From an uncultured Mucilaginibacter sp. (lineage in GTDB: Bacteria; Bacteroidota; Bacteroidia; Sphingobacteriales; Sphingobacteriaceae), in the NCBI GenBank assembly GCA_903891475.1, contig CAITEP010000020.1:1-64000 (forward strand): DNA of 64,000 bases. The letters are read 5' to 3'. The position numbers and the translations under genes are program-made. The notes below the pieces were generated by a model. The model saw only the letters and a program-made list of their open reading frames with translations, was not told where the DNA came from and did not search any database. How positions within the stretch are numbered: the stretch's first letter is position 1; every line of letters begins with the position of its first letter. This document shows positions 7,822 to 16,329 of the stretch, piece by piece.

Positions 7822-8877
7822 TTATTTAGCTTTTTCTTTCTTGAATTTTTGAAAACCTTTTTGATAGGCCAAGTCGGGCTTATCAAATAATGTTAAATGT
7901 TTTAACAGGTTGATATTGCGCATTAACTGCACTTTATTGGCAGGATATTCTTCTGTAGGTAATCCCAAAATATCCGCTACCTCATTCCCTAAAAGGTATC
8001 GCATCAATTGCGGAATTTCCTGATTGCTCAATCCACTATTGGTATTGATAATGGTAAAATATTTTAACAAGGCCGATGTTAATTCCATGCCCTGTTCCGA
8101 GGTTGTAAATTGACGTAAGCGTATGGCTTCTTCCAAATTAAAGGCATCTTTTCCGTTATTAGGCAATAGGTCTTCATCCAAACCTAATAAATAGCCAATC
8201 ACATTCCATAAATGCATAAATGCCGATTGCTCTTCATAACTCACCGAAATCCCAAATTTCCTTAAACCACGTACTACCAATAAGGAAAATGAAAGGTTGG
8301 TACCAGCCATATCTTCCTGGTTTACCGGATAGCCTAAAGCCAAATTCCAATTATCGCTTTTTAAAATATAATGGCGGGCGGCGGCATGCATCAACCTTAC
8401 TTTTAAAATACTGGCAAAGCCTTTACCCTCTTTTTCAAAAGCGTTGGGCGCCATTACTTCCCAAACAAACTCGGCTGTTTCATACAGGCGTTTGCCTACA
8501 TCATCTCGCATGCGGTTGGTTTGGTACAAAACCATAGCACCATTAGCGGCCGCATAGCAATAGGGAAGGGATAGGAGCGCCAGCAGGTTCATGATTAAAT
8601 CACTGTTCTTGGCAAAAAATGCCGCACCAAACTTCATTTGGTTAGGTTTAGCCCATGCTGGTAATTCATTGGCTCTGGCTATAAAATCATAGTTATTAAA
8701 TTCGGGTGGTATGCTTTGTAGGTCGGTATTTTGTTTTAACTGGCTTAGCCAATTACGTAAGATTTGCTTTTTATCGGTATCTGTAAAATAATCTTTTATC
8801 AGTTCATCGGCATAGCTATCTCCTTTAGTTCTTTTCGAACTTAGAAGGGTTTCCGAATATTGCCGATTATCTGTCAT
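7822..8877 (-). CDS. DUF2236 / MpaB-Lcp family putative haem oxygenase
   Basis: 351-aa protein of the DUF2236 superfamily, which includes rubber oxygenase Lcp and fungal MpaB, b-type haem enzymes that oxidatively cleave isoprenoid C=C bonds. Visible landmarks are DDVGKRLYETAEFVWEV (the K-R-x-x-x-T-x-x-F block), VRLMHAAARHY (containing the probable haem-ligating His), and PVNQEDMAGTNLSFS. No signal peptide, so unlike secreted Lcp it would be cytoplasmic. It sits 4 bp downstream of the FAD-dependent oxidoreductase in the same operon. A role in oxidising a lipid, carotenoid or polyketide product is inference. Substrate is unknown. Confidence 0.78.
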   Translation of the reverse strand: MTDNRQYSETLLSSKRTKGDSYADELIKDYFTDTDKKQILRNWLSQLKQNTDLQSIPPEFNNYDFIARANELPAWAKPNQMKFGAAFFAKNSDLIMNLLALLSLPYCYAAANGAMVLYQTNRMRDDVGKRLYETAEFVWEVMAPNAFEKEGKGFASILKVRLMHAAARHYILKSDNWNLALGYPVNQEDMAGTNLSFSLLVVRGLRKFGISVSYEEQSAFMHLWNVIGYLLGLDEDLLPNNGKDAFNLEEAIRLRQFTTSEQGMELTSALLKYFTIINTNSGLSNQEIPQLMRYLLGNEVADILGLPTEEYPANKVQLMRNINLLKHLTLFDKPDLAYQKGFQKFKKEKAK

Positions 8878-8881
8878 TATT

Positions 8882-10129
8882 TTAATTCAAACAGCTTAGT
8901 ATAGCCTCTGCCGCTAATCTGCCACTTTTCATGGCGGCATTGATGGAACCGTTTAATAGGTGGTCGCCACAAATAAAGCTTTCATCCGTAAGTCTGATAA
9001 TCGCCTTATCGGTGGTATCAATTACATGCTCATCCAACGGTAAAGCATAGGGGATGTTGTATGTTTTTAAATATTCCCAATCAATAGCTTCTGGGTACCA
9101 TTGTTTTATTTCGGCTAAAGCCATAGCAGGCAGGTTACTTTCATGCCCTGTAAATTTACTTCCAATAATGGAAACTGAAATGAGCGATTTACCTTCTGGA
9201 GCGTAAACTGATGAAACCTGGTCGAGTACGGCTATGTTATTTACCAACTTATTTACAGAAGCATTGAGTATGATGATTGGCTTTTTAACAGGTGCTTTAT
9301 CGGCAGTAAAGTAAATATTGATAACCTGCCGCATAGTGGTATTGTATATTTTAAATGGCGCAGGTATTCCCGGAGGATTGGTGGCAATCAGTATTTTTTT
9401 CGAGGTGTACCAATTTCCTTTTTCGGTTTGCGCACGGTTATTGTCTATCCCAATTACTTTTTCATTCAAAACAATTTCCTCATTTAAAAAACTGATGGCC
9501 AGTTGCTTGGGTATTTCTCCCATTCCTTTGGCAGGAATAGCGGTATCGCCTTCGCTAAACATCTTGAAAACAAATTCAAACATCCTACTAGAGGTACTGA
9601 GTTGGTTCTCCAAAAAAATACCAGTCATAAATGGCTTAAAAAACTGAGCAAGCATCTTATCGCTAAAGCCAGCTTGCTTTAAGTATTCAAGGGTGGTGAT
9701 TTCGGGCTTTTCAAATATTTGTTCAATACTGGTACCTGATAACTTAAGTTTTAAACCAAGCATCTTCAACTTATCAAAAATTGATCCGACAGGCGAACTC
9801 AATGTTTGGAAGAGTGTGGAAGGCTTTCTTAAAGGGTCGCCAATTTCGGTAATCCCTTTTTCGTTCAAAACAATGGCACCAGGCTCGAATGCTTTTAAAT
9901 CGAGTGCTTTATAATTCAGCTGTTTTTGGTCTTCGGGGTAGGCTGCGAGTAATACTTGAAAACCATGATCCAGCAAATAGCCATTATAGTTATCCGTTTT
10001 TACCCTGCCGCCAATGCCATCGCTGGCTTCAATTATTTTAACGGTTTTACCAGCTTCCTTTAATATTTTGGCAGCCGTTAAACCGGCTATGCCTGCCCCA
10101 ATAATTAAAACATCCGCTTCGTTCGCCAT
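8882..10129 (-). CDS. FAD-dependent amine-oxidase/desaturase-like oxidoreductase
   Basis: 415-aa flavoprotein with an N-terminal Rossmann dinucleotide-binding motif ([20 protein letters not shown]) followed by [13 protein letters not shown], the GG-doublet motif of the amine oxidase / protoporphyrinogen oxidase / phytoene desaturase superfamily. The C-terminal FAD-contacting segment is [23 protein letters not shown]. The track begins at GTG 10132; ATG 10129 directly after AGAGGTG is the better start. It follows the flavin reductase by about 10 bp. Similar genes occur beside folE, an SDR and photolyase genes in light-responsive clusters of other bacteria (remembered context). Substrate is not deducible. 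Confidence 0.85.
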   Translation of the reverse strand: MANEADVLIIGAGIAGLTAAKILKEAGKTVKIIEASDGIGGRVKTDNYNGYLLDHGFQVLLAAYPEDQKQLNYKALDLKAFEPGAIVLNEKGITEIGDPLRKPSTLFQTLSSPVGSIFDKLKMLGLKLKLSGTSIEQIFEKPEITTLEYLKQAGFSDKMLAQFFKPFMTGIFLENQLSTSSRMFEFVFKMFSEGDTAIPAKGMGEIPKQLAISFLNEEIVLNEKVIGIDNNRAQTEKGNWYTSKKILIATNPPGIPAPFKIYNTTMRQVINIYFTADKAPVKKPIIILNASVNKLVNNIAVLDQVSSVYAPEGKSLISVSIIGSKFTGHESNLPAMALAEIKQWYPEAIDWEYLKTYNIPYALPLDEHVIDTTDKAIIRLTDESFICGDHLLNGSINAAMKSGRLAAEAILSCLN

Positions 10130-10140
10130 CACCTCTATTT

Positions 10141-10788
10141 TTAAACTTTTTGTCGGCTTGCCTGTTGTATCAAATTACCATCTGCCTTGGCATAGGGTAA
10201 TCTCTCCAAGGGTTGGATAGTAAAATAACTATCCAAACCGGCGACGGTTACCGTTTCCGCTTTTGCATGGTCAACATAACCATCTTCTCCTAGTAATTCC
10301 CCATCAAGCAAAATATGTACCACTTCGCCAATCAAAATTTTGGTATCGTTTACATTAATGTCAATGCATTCTTTAAACTCCAAACCTATCTTAATGTTTG
10401 ATTCTTGCACAAATGGCGCCTTAAACCCTGCTAAATATTGTTTGGTAAAGCCACAAATAGAAAATTCAGAAACTTCGGATGGATAGCTGGCGCTTGTTTG
10501 GTGCGCTTGTTTATAAAAACCGGGTAATACATTGTTAAATGTATAATGCCCGGTTTCCATAATATTGTTAAAGGTATCATGCTCAGGGTTAAGCGGCCTA
10601 AACACCATACCGAGCAAAGCCGGATTGGCTCCTAAATGAAAAATGGAATTGAACAGCCCGATATTGCTAATGCCATCCTTATTACTGGTGCCCACCATTT
10701 GCAGGCATTTAGAACCGGGTACGCTGTTTATCAGCGTAGCTCGGAAACGTTGTTCCATTTCGGCTATCTGATTTTGGCTTATTTGCAT
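10141..10788 (-). CDS. Flavin reductase-like domain protein
   Basis: 215-aa protein of the flavin reductase-like (FMN-binding split barrel) family. It probably uses NAD(P)H to reduce FMN/FAD or binds FMN itself, supplying reduced flavin to an oxygenase partner. Visible features are [20 protein letters not shown] and [10 protein letters not shown] near the N-terminus, matching the flavin-binding region, and [28 protein letters not shown] in the core. It lies 3 bp downstream of the SDR gene and 11 bp upstream of the FAD gene, so it belongs to the same transcript. The partner enzyme is likely in this operon (inference). Confidence 0.78.
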   Translation of the reverse strand: MQISQNQIAEMEQRFRATLINSVPGSKCLQMVGTSNKDGISNIGLFNSIFHLGANPALLGMVFRPLNPEHDTFNNIMETGHYTFNNVLPGFYKQAHQTSASYPSEVSEFSICGFTKQYLAGFKAPFVQESNIKIGLEFKECIDINVNDTKILIGEVVHILLDGELLGEDGYVDHAKAETVTVAGLDSYFTIQPLERLPYAKADGNLIQQASRQKV

Positions 10789-10791
10789 GGC

Positions 10792-11508
10792 TTAACTTGT
10801 TTTTAATCGCCCTAAACCACCATCAATACCCAAGGTTTGCCCGGTAATCCAAACACTATCATCCGACAATAAAAAGGCAATCGCTTTCGCGATATCTTCC
10901 GGCTTACCAATTTGGTTCAATGGGTGCCTTTTGGCAGAGGCTTCCCTTTTTTCGGGGGTATTCAAGAGGTTTTGTGCCAAAGGGGTATCAGTTAATGACG
11001 GAGCCACCACATTTACCCTAATTTGAAAAGGGGCAAACTCCGCGGCCAGCGAAATAGCCAAACCCTCTAAACCAGCCTTTGCCGCCGCGATACTAGCATG
11101 AAAGCCCAAGCCTGTTTGCGCTGCTACCGAACTTATCAAGGTAATAGCAGCTCCTTTCGCGTTTTTCAAGCTTTTTAATGCCTGTTGTATGGTTTTAACA
11201 GCACCCAATACATTAATCCTGTAATCATTCAAAAAGTCATCTTCGGTCAATCGGGTAAATGGCTTGAGGTTAATGCTTCCGACAGAGTACACCAAACCGT
11301 GTAGTTGTTCAGGTAGAAATTCTGCAATTGCACTCACATCACCAATAATATCCAAAGCCAAATGTTTAACTGAATTAGGCAAAGCATTAGATGGATTTCG
11401 GGAAATTACATAAACACCCGCACCTTCGCTTACCAATTGACTTACCAATGCCAAACCAATACCACTGCTACCGCCAACCACTAATATATTTTTCCCGGAA
11501 AACTTCAT
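10792..11508 (-). CDS. Short-chain dehydrogenase/reductase with altered catalytic Tyr
   Basis: 238-aa SDR-fold protein with the N-terminal cofactor loop VGGSSGIG, a conserved INVLGAVKT segment and C-terminal GKPEDIAKAIAFLLSD...GQTLGIDGG. The catalytic Ser is present in LISSVAAQ (126/127) and the Lys at 144, but the position four before it, normally Tyr, is Ile140 (FHASIAAAKAG). Tyr is the general acid/base in classical SDRs, so this member either uses another residue or has a non-classical role. Its ATG overlaps the folE stop codon (ATGA), implying translational coupling. An SDR beside folE could act on a pterin (FolM-like), but the missing Tyr makes that uncertain. Confidence 0.88.
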   Translation of the reverse strand: MKFSGKNILVVGGSSGIGLALVSQLVSEGAGVYVISRNPSNALPNSVKHLALDIIGDVSAIAEFLPEQLHGLVYSVGSINLKPFTRLTEDDFLNDYRINVLGAVKTIQQALKSLKNAKGAAITLISSVAAQTGLGFHASIAAAKAGLEGLAISLAAEFAPFQIRVNVVAPSLTDTPLAQNLLNTPEKREASAKRHPLNQIGKPEDIAKAIAFLLSDDSVWITGQTLGIDGGLGRLKTS

Positions 11509-12194
11509 TGAGCAATGTGCTTTAAAAATTCTTCCTTAAACCCTGCCTCTAAAAATTTACCGCAATATTCGGCAGTAATGGTAGAGCTACCAGTATCTTT
11601 AACCCCTCTTGATGATACGCAATGGTGGTTGGCATCAATCACAATAGCCACATCTTCGGTGCCTAAGGCTTCTTTAAGCTCATTAGCAATTTGCACTGTC
11701 AATCTTTCTTGCACTTGCGGGCGTTGCGAACAATATTGTACCAATCGGTTCAGTTTTGATAGGCCAATAACCGTACCATTGCTTATATAAGCCACATGTG
11801 CTTTGCCTACAATGGGTACAAAATGATGTTCGCAATTGCTATATACTGCTATGTTTTTTTCAACCAGCATTTGGTTGTAGCTGTATTTATTTTTAAATAG
11901 GGTGATGTCGGGCTTGTTGGCCGGGTTTAAACCGCTAAAAATTTCTTTTACATACATTTTAGCTACCCTGGTTGGGGTGTCTTTCAAGCTATCATCGGTT
12001 AAATCAAGACCTAGGATATTCATGATAGAGGTAAATTCCTTGGTAATCAATTCAATTTTTGTTTCGTCGTCCAGCTCAAAGGCGTCTGGTCTTAATGGTG
12101 TATCGAAAGAAATTTGGTGGTCTTGTTTCTCAATCAGATTCAAAAGTTCGGTTTCAGTGTTAAATTCGTTGTAAACCTTATGTAATTTATTCAT
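11505..12194 (-). CDS. folE: GTP cyclohydrolase I (type IA)
   Basis: Converts GTP to 7,8-dihydroneopterin triphosphate, the first step to tetrahydrofolate and other pterins; cytoplasmic homodecamer with Zn. The 229-aa length fits. Zn ligands are visible in YSNCEHHFVPIVGKAHVAY (Cys and His) and HHCVSSRGV (Cys); the GLSKLNRLVQYCSQRPQVQERL block is strongly conserved. About 35 residues at the N-terminus are family-atypical. It leads a six-gene minus-strand operon whose other members are redox enzymes and a MarR regulator rather than folate genes, so it may be a dedicated pterin supply for this cluster instead of the housekeeping copy (inference). Confidence 0.95.
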   Translation of the reverse strand: MNKLHKVYNEFNTETELLNLIEKQDHQISFDTPLRPDAFELDDETKIELITKEFTSIMNILGLDLTDDSLKDTPTRVAKMYVKEIFSGLNPANKPDITLFKNKYSYNQMLVEKNIAVYSNCEHHFVPIVGKAHVAYISNGTVIGLSKLNRLVQYCSQRPQVQERLTVQIANELKEALGTEDVAIVIDANHHCVSSRGVKDTGSSTITAEYCGKFLEAGFKEEFLKHIAQ

Positions 12195-12314
12195 TGGTTC
12201 AATTTTGTATTATTTTGGATGCAATTATAACAACTATATTCAAATTAAATAGCCTGCAATGGTGGTTGAAATGTCAAACTTTTAATTTGTAAAAATGCGA
12301 TTTATACGGATCAG

Positions 12315-14480
12315 TTAATTGTTAATCCAATAGGTGAATTTAACTACCAAGGCCCTGTTTTTAACAAAAAACGGACGAGGTAAATAATTATCGGTATAAA
12401 CAATAAAAAAATCAGAGGCTGGTCTGAAACGCCATTGCAGTCTCGCGTTTATGTTCATGTTTTTGCCTTGTTGGTTATATTGGTAAAACCCGGTTAGGTA
12501 AAACTTGTTGGTTAGGGTTACATCGGTTCGGGGGCCAACCAGCCAAAAATTGTTTTGCCCCCAAGGCTGTGGCAATTGTAATATATTTAAAGTGGTGCTC
12601 CAAGCTATATTTACAAAGGGTTGTATGCGGTAACCTATATTGTTCACAAAGCTAATTTTTTTGCTGTTGTCATAATATCCACCATAATCAAAGGTAAAAT
12701 CATAAGTAAAAACGCTTTGCGGGTACGAATAATACGCTATCTCCATATTATTCCAGCTACTTTGTGAGCCTGCTGGCAATACTTTTTTTGTAAAGTTTGT
12801 AGGATCAAAAGGGGCTAAAAGTTTTACAAAATCATGCTCAACCAATGGGGTTAGGGTACTTCGGTCTCTAAAGGTGATGGGGTACGATAGGAATGTTCGG
12901 TTATCGGTAGCATTCAAACTTCCATCATAATAAGCTGTCAGGTTAAATTGCGGTCCATGGCTCAGTATTACTCCCTGTTTAGGAAAAAACAGATGCGCCA
13001 CAACCGGATTAAACTTGATATAGCCTTGCCTTGGCACATAACCCACTTCGGCGTTGTAATTTGCTCCCACTATTTCATATTGCCCACCTATAGTCCAGTA
13101 TTTATTGGCGAATTGCAGGTTACCTGCTTGGGTAAAGTCGTGCCCGTTTTTATTTGGGGTGAATGATTTTAAGGCGAGTAATTTGCCAGTCCATAAATTA
13201 TCGGACGATGCCAGGTTGAACTCTATCCCAACATCGGTATTATAGCGCGAATTATTAGGTTGAAGATTTACTGGCGGCGGAGGATAATTAAAAGCTATTT
13301 TATTCACCACTAAAAACCCGATGTTTGAGCGAGCGAAAATTTTACGTTGTAACGCGATGGCGGTAAAATTTTGCGAAGGGATAGAATCATTGCTATTGGT
13401 TTGCATATCCATTACCCCGATGCGCCAATTTTTATTCAGCTTGCCGCTTAACCTAAACCCACCAAATATATTGGAAGCCAAACCTATTCGCCTCGAAAAA
13501 AACGGACGGATAGTGGCATATCCAAAATTGCTAAACTGGTCGCCGTTTTCAATGAAAAACTGGCGGGTTTCCGGGTAAAAAAGCTCGTATCTACTAAGGT
13601 CGGTTACTTGTTTATCAGCATCCACTTGCGAAAAATCGGGTCGCACCGTTAAATCGAGGTTGAGTGCAGATGTTACCGCGATTTTCGCATCGCCACCTAA
13701 TTGGTGCTGCATGGTCCAGTTTTTATTATTTTGATAATCTCTTTTTACCCCGGCTAAGGCATAAGGAATGATGGATATGTTTGGCCCCGGACTAGGAGGC
13801 GGAGTATCCCAAATTAAAGTACCAGTATAAGCCAATGAAGCTGTAGGGAATTGCCTTGGCACCGGAGCCCAGCTCGATTTTTCGGTGGTTTTAAGGTCAT
13901 TCCTGCTAAAATTAATACCCCATTCGGTGATTCCTTTTTTATACCGGATGGAAGTAAAAGGAATAGCCGCTTCAAAAACATACTTATCAGGATAATCTTT
14001 TACAGCCGAGGTCCATTTATTGGTCCAACTCAAATCAACCTTACCACCTTCGTACATAGAGCCATCCCATTCGGCACCTTCGGCATTGGAGCCAAAGCTA
14101 AAACCATTGGTTTGGTCGTTATAGGTATCCATAAAAAAAATGAAATTATCATTTTTCAAAAAGCTAAAATCTCTTTTTAATGATTCCACCATATTTGGTC
14201 CGGTAACCGCTTTATAGCAAATTGCCAAAATATAAATGGCTTTATCATCGTAACACATCCTAACCTCAGTTTTTACCTTTGCTAAGCTGGTATCCATTGG
14301 CAAAACCATTTTAAAATCTTTGGCAACCTCGGCATTAACCCAGGTTTGTTCATTCATTAAGCCATCAACTTTAATTTCATCGCTTGCCTTATGTATATAA
14401 TAGTTAAAATTGAGGTTTTTCTTTTGCGCAAGTAGCTGTAAGCTAAGTAAGCAGGCAAAAAATGATATTTTTAATTTCAA
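12315..14480 (-). CDS. DUF5916 outer-membrane protein with N-terminal CBM9-like domain
   Basis: 721-aa exported protein (signal peptide MKLKISFFACLLSLQLLAQ). Residues about 25-215 resemble the CBM9-like sugar-binding sandwich typical of DUF5916 proteins (IKVDGLMNEQTWVNAEVAKDF, later FIFFMDTYNDQTNGFSFGSN). The rest, from about 235 (GVKRDYQNNKNWTMQ), is a series of amphipathic strands with the family motif LDLTVRPDFSQVDADKQ and an aromatic end (KFTYWINN), consistent with an outer-membrane beta-barrel. Function of the family is not established; hydrolase or export roles have been guessed. It is transcribed alone, 121 bp upstream of folE in genomic order but with its own spacing. Confidence 0.8.
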   Translation of the reverse strand: MKLKISFFACLLSLQLLAQKKNLNFNYYIHKASDEIKVDGLMNEQTWVNAEVAKDFKMVLPMDTSLAKVKTEVRMCYDDKAIYILAICYKAVTGPNMVESLKRDFSFLKNDNFIFFMDTYNDQTNGFSFGSNAEGAEWDGSMYEGGKVDLSWTNKWTSAVKDYPDKYVFEAAIPFTSIRYKKGITEWGINFSRNDLKTTEKSSWAPVPRQFPTASLAYTGTLIWDTPPPSPGPNISIIPYALAGVKRDYQNNKNWTMQHQLGGDAKIAVTSALNLDLTVRPDFSQVDADKQVTDLSRYELFYPETRQFFIENGDQFSNFGYATIRPFFSRRIGLASNIFGGFRLSGKLNKNWRIGVMDMQTNSNDSIPSQNFTAIALQRKIFARSNIGFLVVNKIAFNYPPPPVNLQPNNSRYNTDVGIEFNLASSDNLWTGKLLALKSFTPNKNGHDFTQAGNLQFANKYWTIGGQYEIVGANYNAEVGYVPRQGYIKFNPVVAHLFFPKQGVILSHGPQFNLTAYYDGSLNATDNRTFLSYPITFRDRSTLTPLVEHDFVKLLAPFDPTNFTKKVLPAGSQSSWNNMEIAYYSYPQSVFTYDFTFDYGGYYDNSKKISFVNNIGYRIQPFVNIAWSTTLNILQLPQPWGQNNFWLVGPRTDVTLTNKFYLTGFYQYNQQGKNMNINARLQWRFRPASDFFIVYTDNYLPRPFFVKNRALVVKFTYWINN

Positions 14481-14707
14481 TAGTTTATTTGGTTTTATTT
14501 TGGTGTATTAGCCCTAAATTTAGTACATATCGTAAAAAAAAAGCCTTTTTTTATTAATATAATAAAAAAGTAGCATGGTTTTCTATTTATTCAGTCGTTT
14601 TTATTGTAAAATGTTAATAATTGGCAGATGTTGATAAAAAATTTATAAAAATTGGATAGAAACGCCTTCTTTTTCAATAAAAATTAGTCTTGTAATCCTA
14701 TAGATAT

Positions 14708-14715
14708 TATATTTG
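14708..14715 (+). promoter_or_regulatory. Orphan -7 box facing a terminator
   Basis: TATATTTG is a perfect TANNTTTG match on the + strand in the 387-bp spacer 14481-14867, where no + strand gene follows. A CTTG lies 15 bp upstream (14689-14692), slightly close for a -33 element. Confidence 0.4.
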
Positions 14716-14721
14716 CATATG

Positions 14722-14812
14722 TTTATCTAAAACACCAATTTGTTCTTTATGATAAATTATTGAGATCAGTTTTTAAAAGAGTAAGCGATTGTTTGCTCTT
14801 TTAATTTTTTTT
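14722..14812 (+). ncRNA. Candidate small RNA (about 90 nt) ending in an intrinsic terminator
   Basis: Between the perfect -7 box (14708-14715) and the stem AAAAGAG/CTCTTTT (14775-14781 / 14796-14802) followed by AATTTTTTTT, a transcript of about 90 nt would form on the + strand. It has no ORF and no downstream + strand gene; both flanking genes are on the minus strand. This is inference from promoter plus terminator only. The hairpin could instead serve recO on the minus strand, but on that strand it is followed by A residues rather than T. Confidence 0.35.
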
Positions 14813-14867
14813 CAAGTGGGTTGCTGAAGCGATTTCTTACAATCCACACCCTCAATTAATAGCTGTT

Positions 14868-15611
14868 TCAAAATCCACATCCTCGCCAATTAAAAATTTC
14901 CTCCAATACTTCGTGCGATTTTATGTTTCCAAATCCCTCAGCGTGCATCGCGTAGTAATCTAGTATTTTCTGCACCAAAAACCTGCGCTCCTCATTGCTT
15001 AATTTTATTTCATCCAAACTTTCAAAACTGCTTAACAATAGCTTGATAAAATTTTGTGTATGTGGTGGCGACAAGTACAAAATGCTTTCGGGTTTAAAGC
15101 GCGAAAATATGCCATTCTTCAAATCAAAATAATCAGCATCCCCATTCAATGGTCTATCGGGATAAAATCCCAAAAAGCGGGTTAGTTTTAGCATAAACAC
15201 CAAATGAAAATTTGCCAGACCTTTGCTTTCATTATCCAACCACTCAATGGCGCTAAATAAAAAACTAAACAAACCCTCATCGGCCCCTTGCTGTTTTGCA
15301 GCTTTATAAATTACCTCATTTAAAAATAGCGCGATGCTGCTTTTTACCAAATCGTATGGAATATGTAGCAGTTGCGGCAAGTTTTTTAATTCCCGGATGC
15401 GTTGAATATTACCATTGTTTTTATGGTAAACCACCATATCTAATAAATGCAATGGCTGCAGCATGTTTTTGGCAATTTTAGCTTTTGGCTTTTTTGCTCC
15501 GTTTACCAAATAGGTTTGCAGGCCAAACTTCTCTGTAAATATTTGGGCAATAATACTGCTATCGCCATAATCGGTTGTTTTAAAAACTATACCACGTGTT
15601 TTATGTAGCAT
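14868..15611 (-). CDS. recO: DNA repair protein RecO
   Basis: Recombination mediator that with RecR helps load RecA onto SSB-coated ssDNA. The 247-aa protein starts MLHKTRGIVFKTTDYGDSSIIAQIFTE, the typical RecO OB-fold N-terminus, followed by GAKKPKAK and a helical C-terminal region. Its start overlaps the 3' end of dgkA by 11 bp, suggesting a dgkA-recO transcript. The C-terminal zinc-binding cysteines found in some RecO proteins are not obvious, as is common in Bacteroidetes members. Confidence 0.9.
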   Translation of the reverse strand: MLHKTRGIVFKTTDYGDSSIIAQIFTEKFGLQTYLVNGAKKPKAKIAKNMLQPLHLLDMVVYHKNNGNIQRIRELKNLPQLLHIPYDLVKSSIALFLNEVIYKAAKQQGADEGLFSFLFSAIEWLDNESKGLANFHLVFMLKLTRFLGFYPDRPLNGDADYFDLKNGIFSRFKPESILYLSPPHTQNFIKLLLSSFESLDEIKLSNEERRFLVQKILDYYAMHAEGFGNIKSHEVLEEIFNWRGCGF

Positions 15612-15969
15612 AGAAAATAAGGGCGAAAATTTTTGGTAGCAAAATAATGCAGCCAGTTATCAAGGCAAATATTGCCGTAATAAGCACAGCCCCAGCGGCA
15701 AGGTCTTTAACGGCACCCGCTTTTTCATGAAAATTGGGTGATACCAAATCTGTCAATATTTCAATGGCGGTATTAAATAATTCGGCTGCCAAAACCAAGG
15801 CGAAACATAAAATAATCCACAACCATTCATTACCCGAAATTTTTAGCAATGAGGCAACTACAATGGTTATTAACATGGCTATTAGGTGCACTCTAAAATT
15901 TAGCTGCGTTTTTGTCGCTAACACAATTCCTTTAAAGGCATAGCCAAAGCCATTAATAAATTTTTTCAT
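15601..15969 (-). CDS. dgkA: Diacylglycerol/undecaprenol kinase family protein (DgkA-like)
   Basis: 122-aa inner-membrane lipid kinase with three predicted membrane helices. The family signature AAELFNTAIEILTDL with the catalytic Glu and the downstream KDLAAGAVL metal/ATP site are clearly visible. The N-terminal amphipathic stretch MKKFINGFGYAFKGI is also typical. In Gram-positives this family phosphorylates undecaprenol, in E. coli diacylglycerol; the lipid used here cannot be decided. It overlaps recO by 11 bp on the same strand. Confidence 0.92.
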   Translation of the reverse strand: MKKFINGFGYAFKGIVLATKTQLNFRVHLIAMLITIVVASLLKISGNEWLWIILCFALVLAAELFNTAIEILTDLVSPNFHEKAGAVKDLAAGAVLITAIFALITGCIILLPKIFALIFYAT

Positions 15970-16137
15970 TTAGTAAATTAAGTCTCCTTTTAAACAGCGT
16001 TTAAATCGTTTAAAAAAGCGTGTTGTGTATAATTCAACAGCTAATTTACATTTATAGCTTCATTAAGCAACAATTAGCTCAATTTTTATCAGCCGAAACC
16101 AAAACGTTTTAGCTTTATATGGTTTATATAAAAAATA

Positions 16138-16215
16138 TTGTAACACTTTTGTTACAATGAAACTATCTAGTAACTTTTTGCGTTTTAGTTCAATGTAAAT
16201 ACACCTCGTATTTAC
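16138..16215. repeat. Two perfect short inverted repeats
   Basis: TTGTAAC/GTTACAA (16138-16144 and 16151-16157, 6-nt loop) and GTAAATAC/GTATTTAC (16195-16202 and 16208-16215, 5-nt loop). They lie in the 360-bp spacer between the divergent dgkA and the GreA-like gene and precede a terminator hairpin. They could be operator sites or RNA hairpins. Confidence 0.6.
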
Positions 16216-16238
16216 TAATTGTGATAAGGTTTAGGTTG

Positions 16239-16278
16239 AAACCCCCAAACAGCGAGTGTAAGGGGGTTTTATTTTTTT
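16239..16278 (+). terminator. Intrinsic terminator without an upstream + strand gene
   Basis: Stem AAACCCCC (16239-16246) with GGGGGTTT (16262-16269), 15-nt loop, followed by TATTTTTTT. The nearest upstream gene (dgkA) runs the other way, so the terminator would close a short + strand RNA or act as an attenuator for the gene at 16330. Confidence 0.65.
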
Positions 16279-16329
16279 CAAATATTTTATTTGATTAAAT
16301 GAGCACATTCGCTTATACCTAAAAATTTA

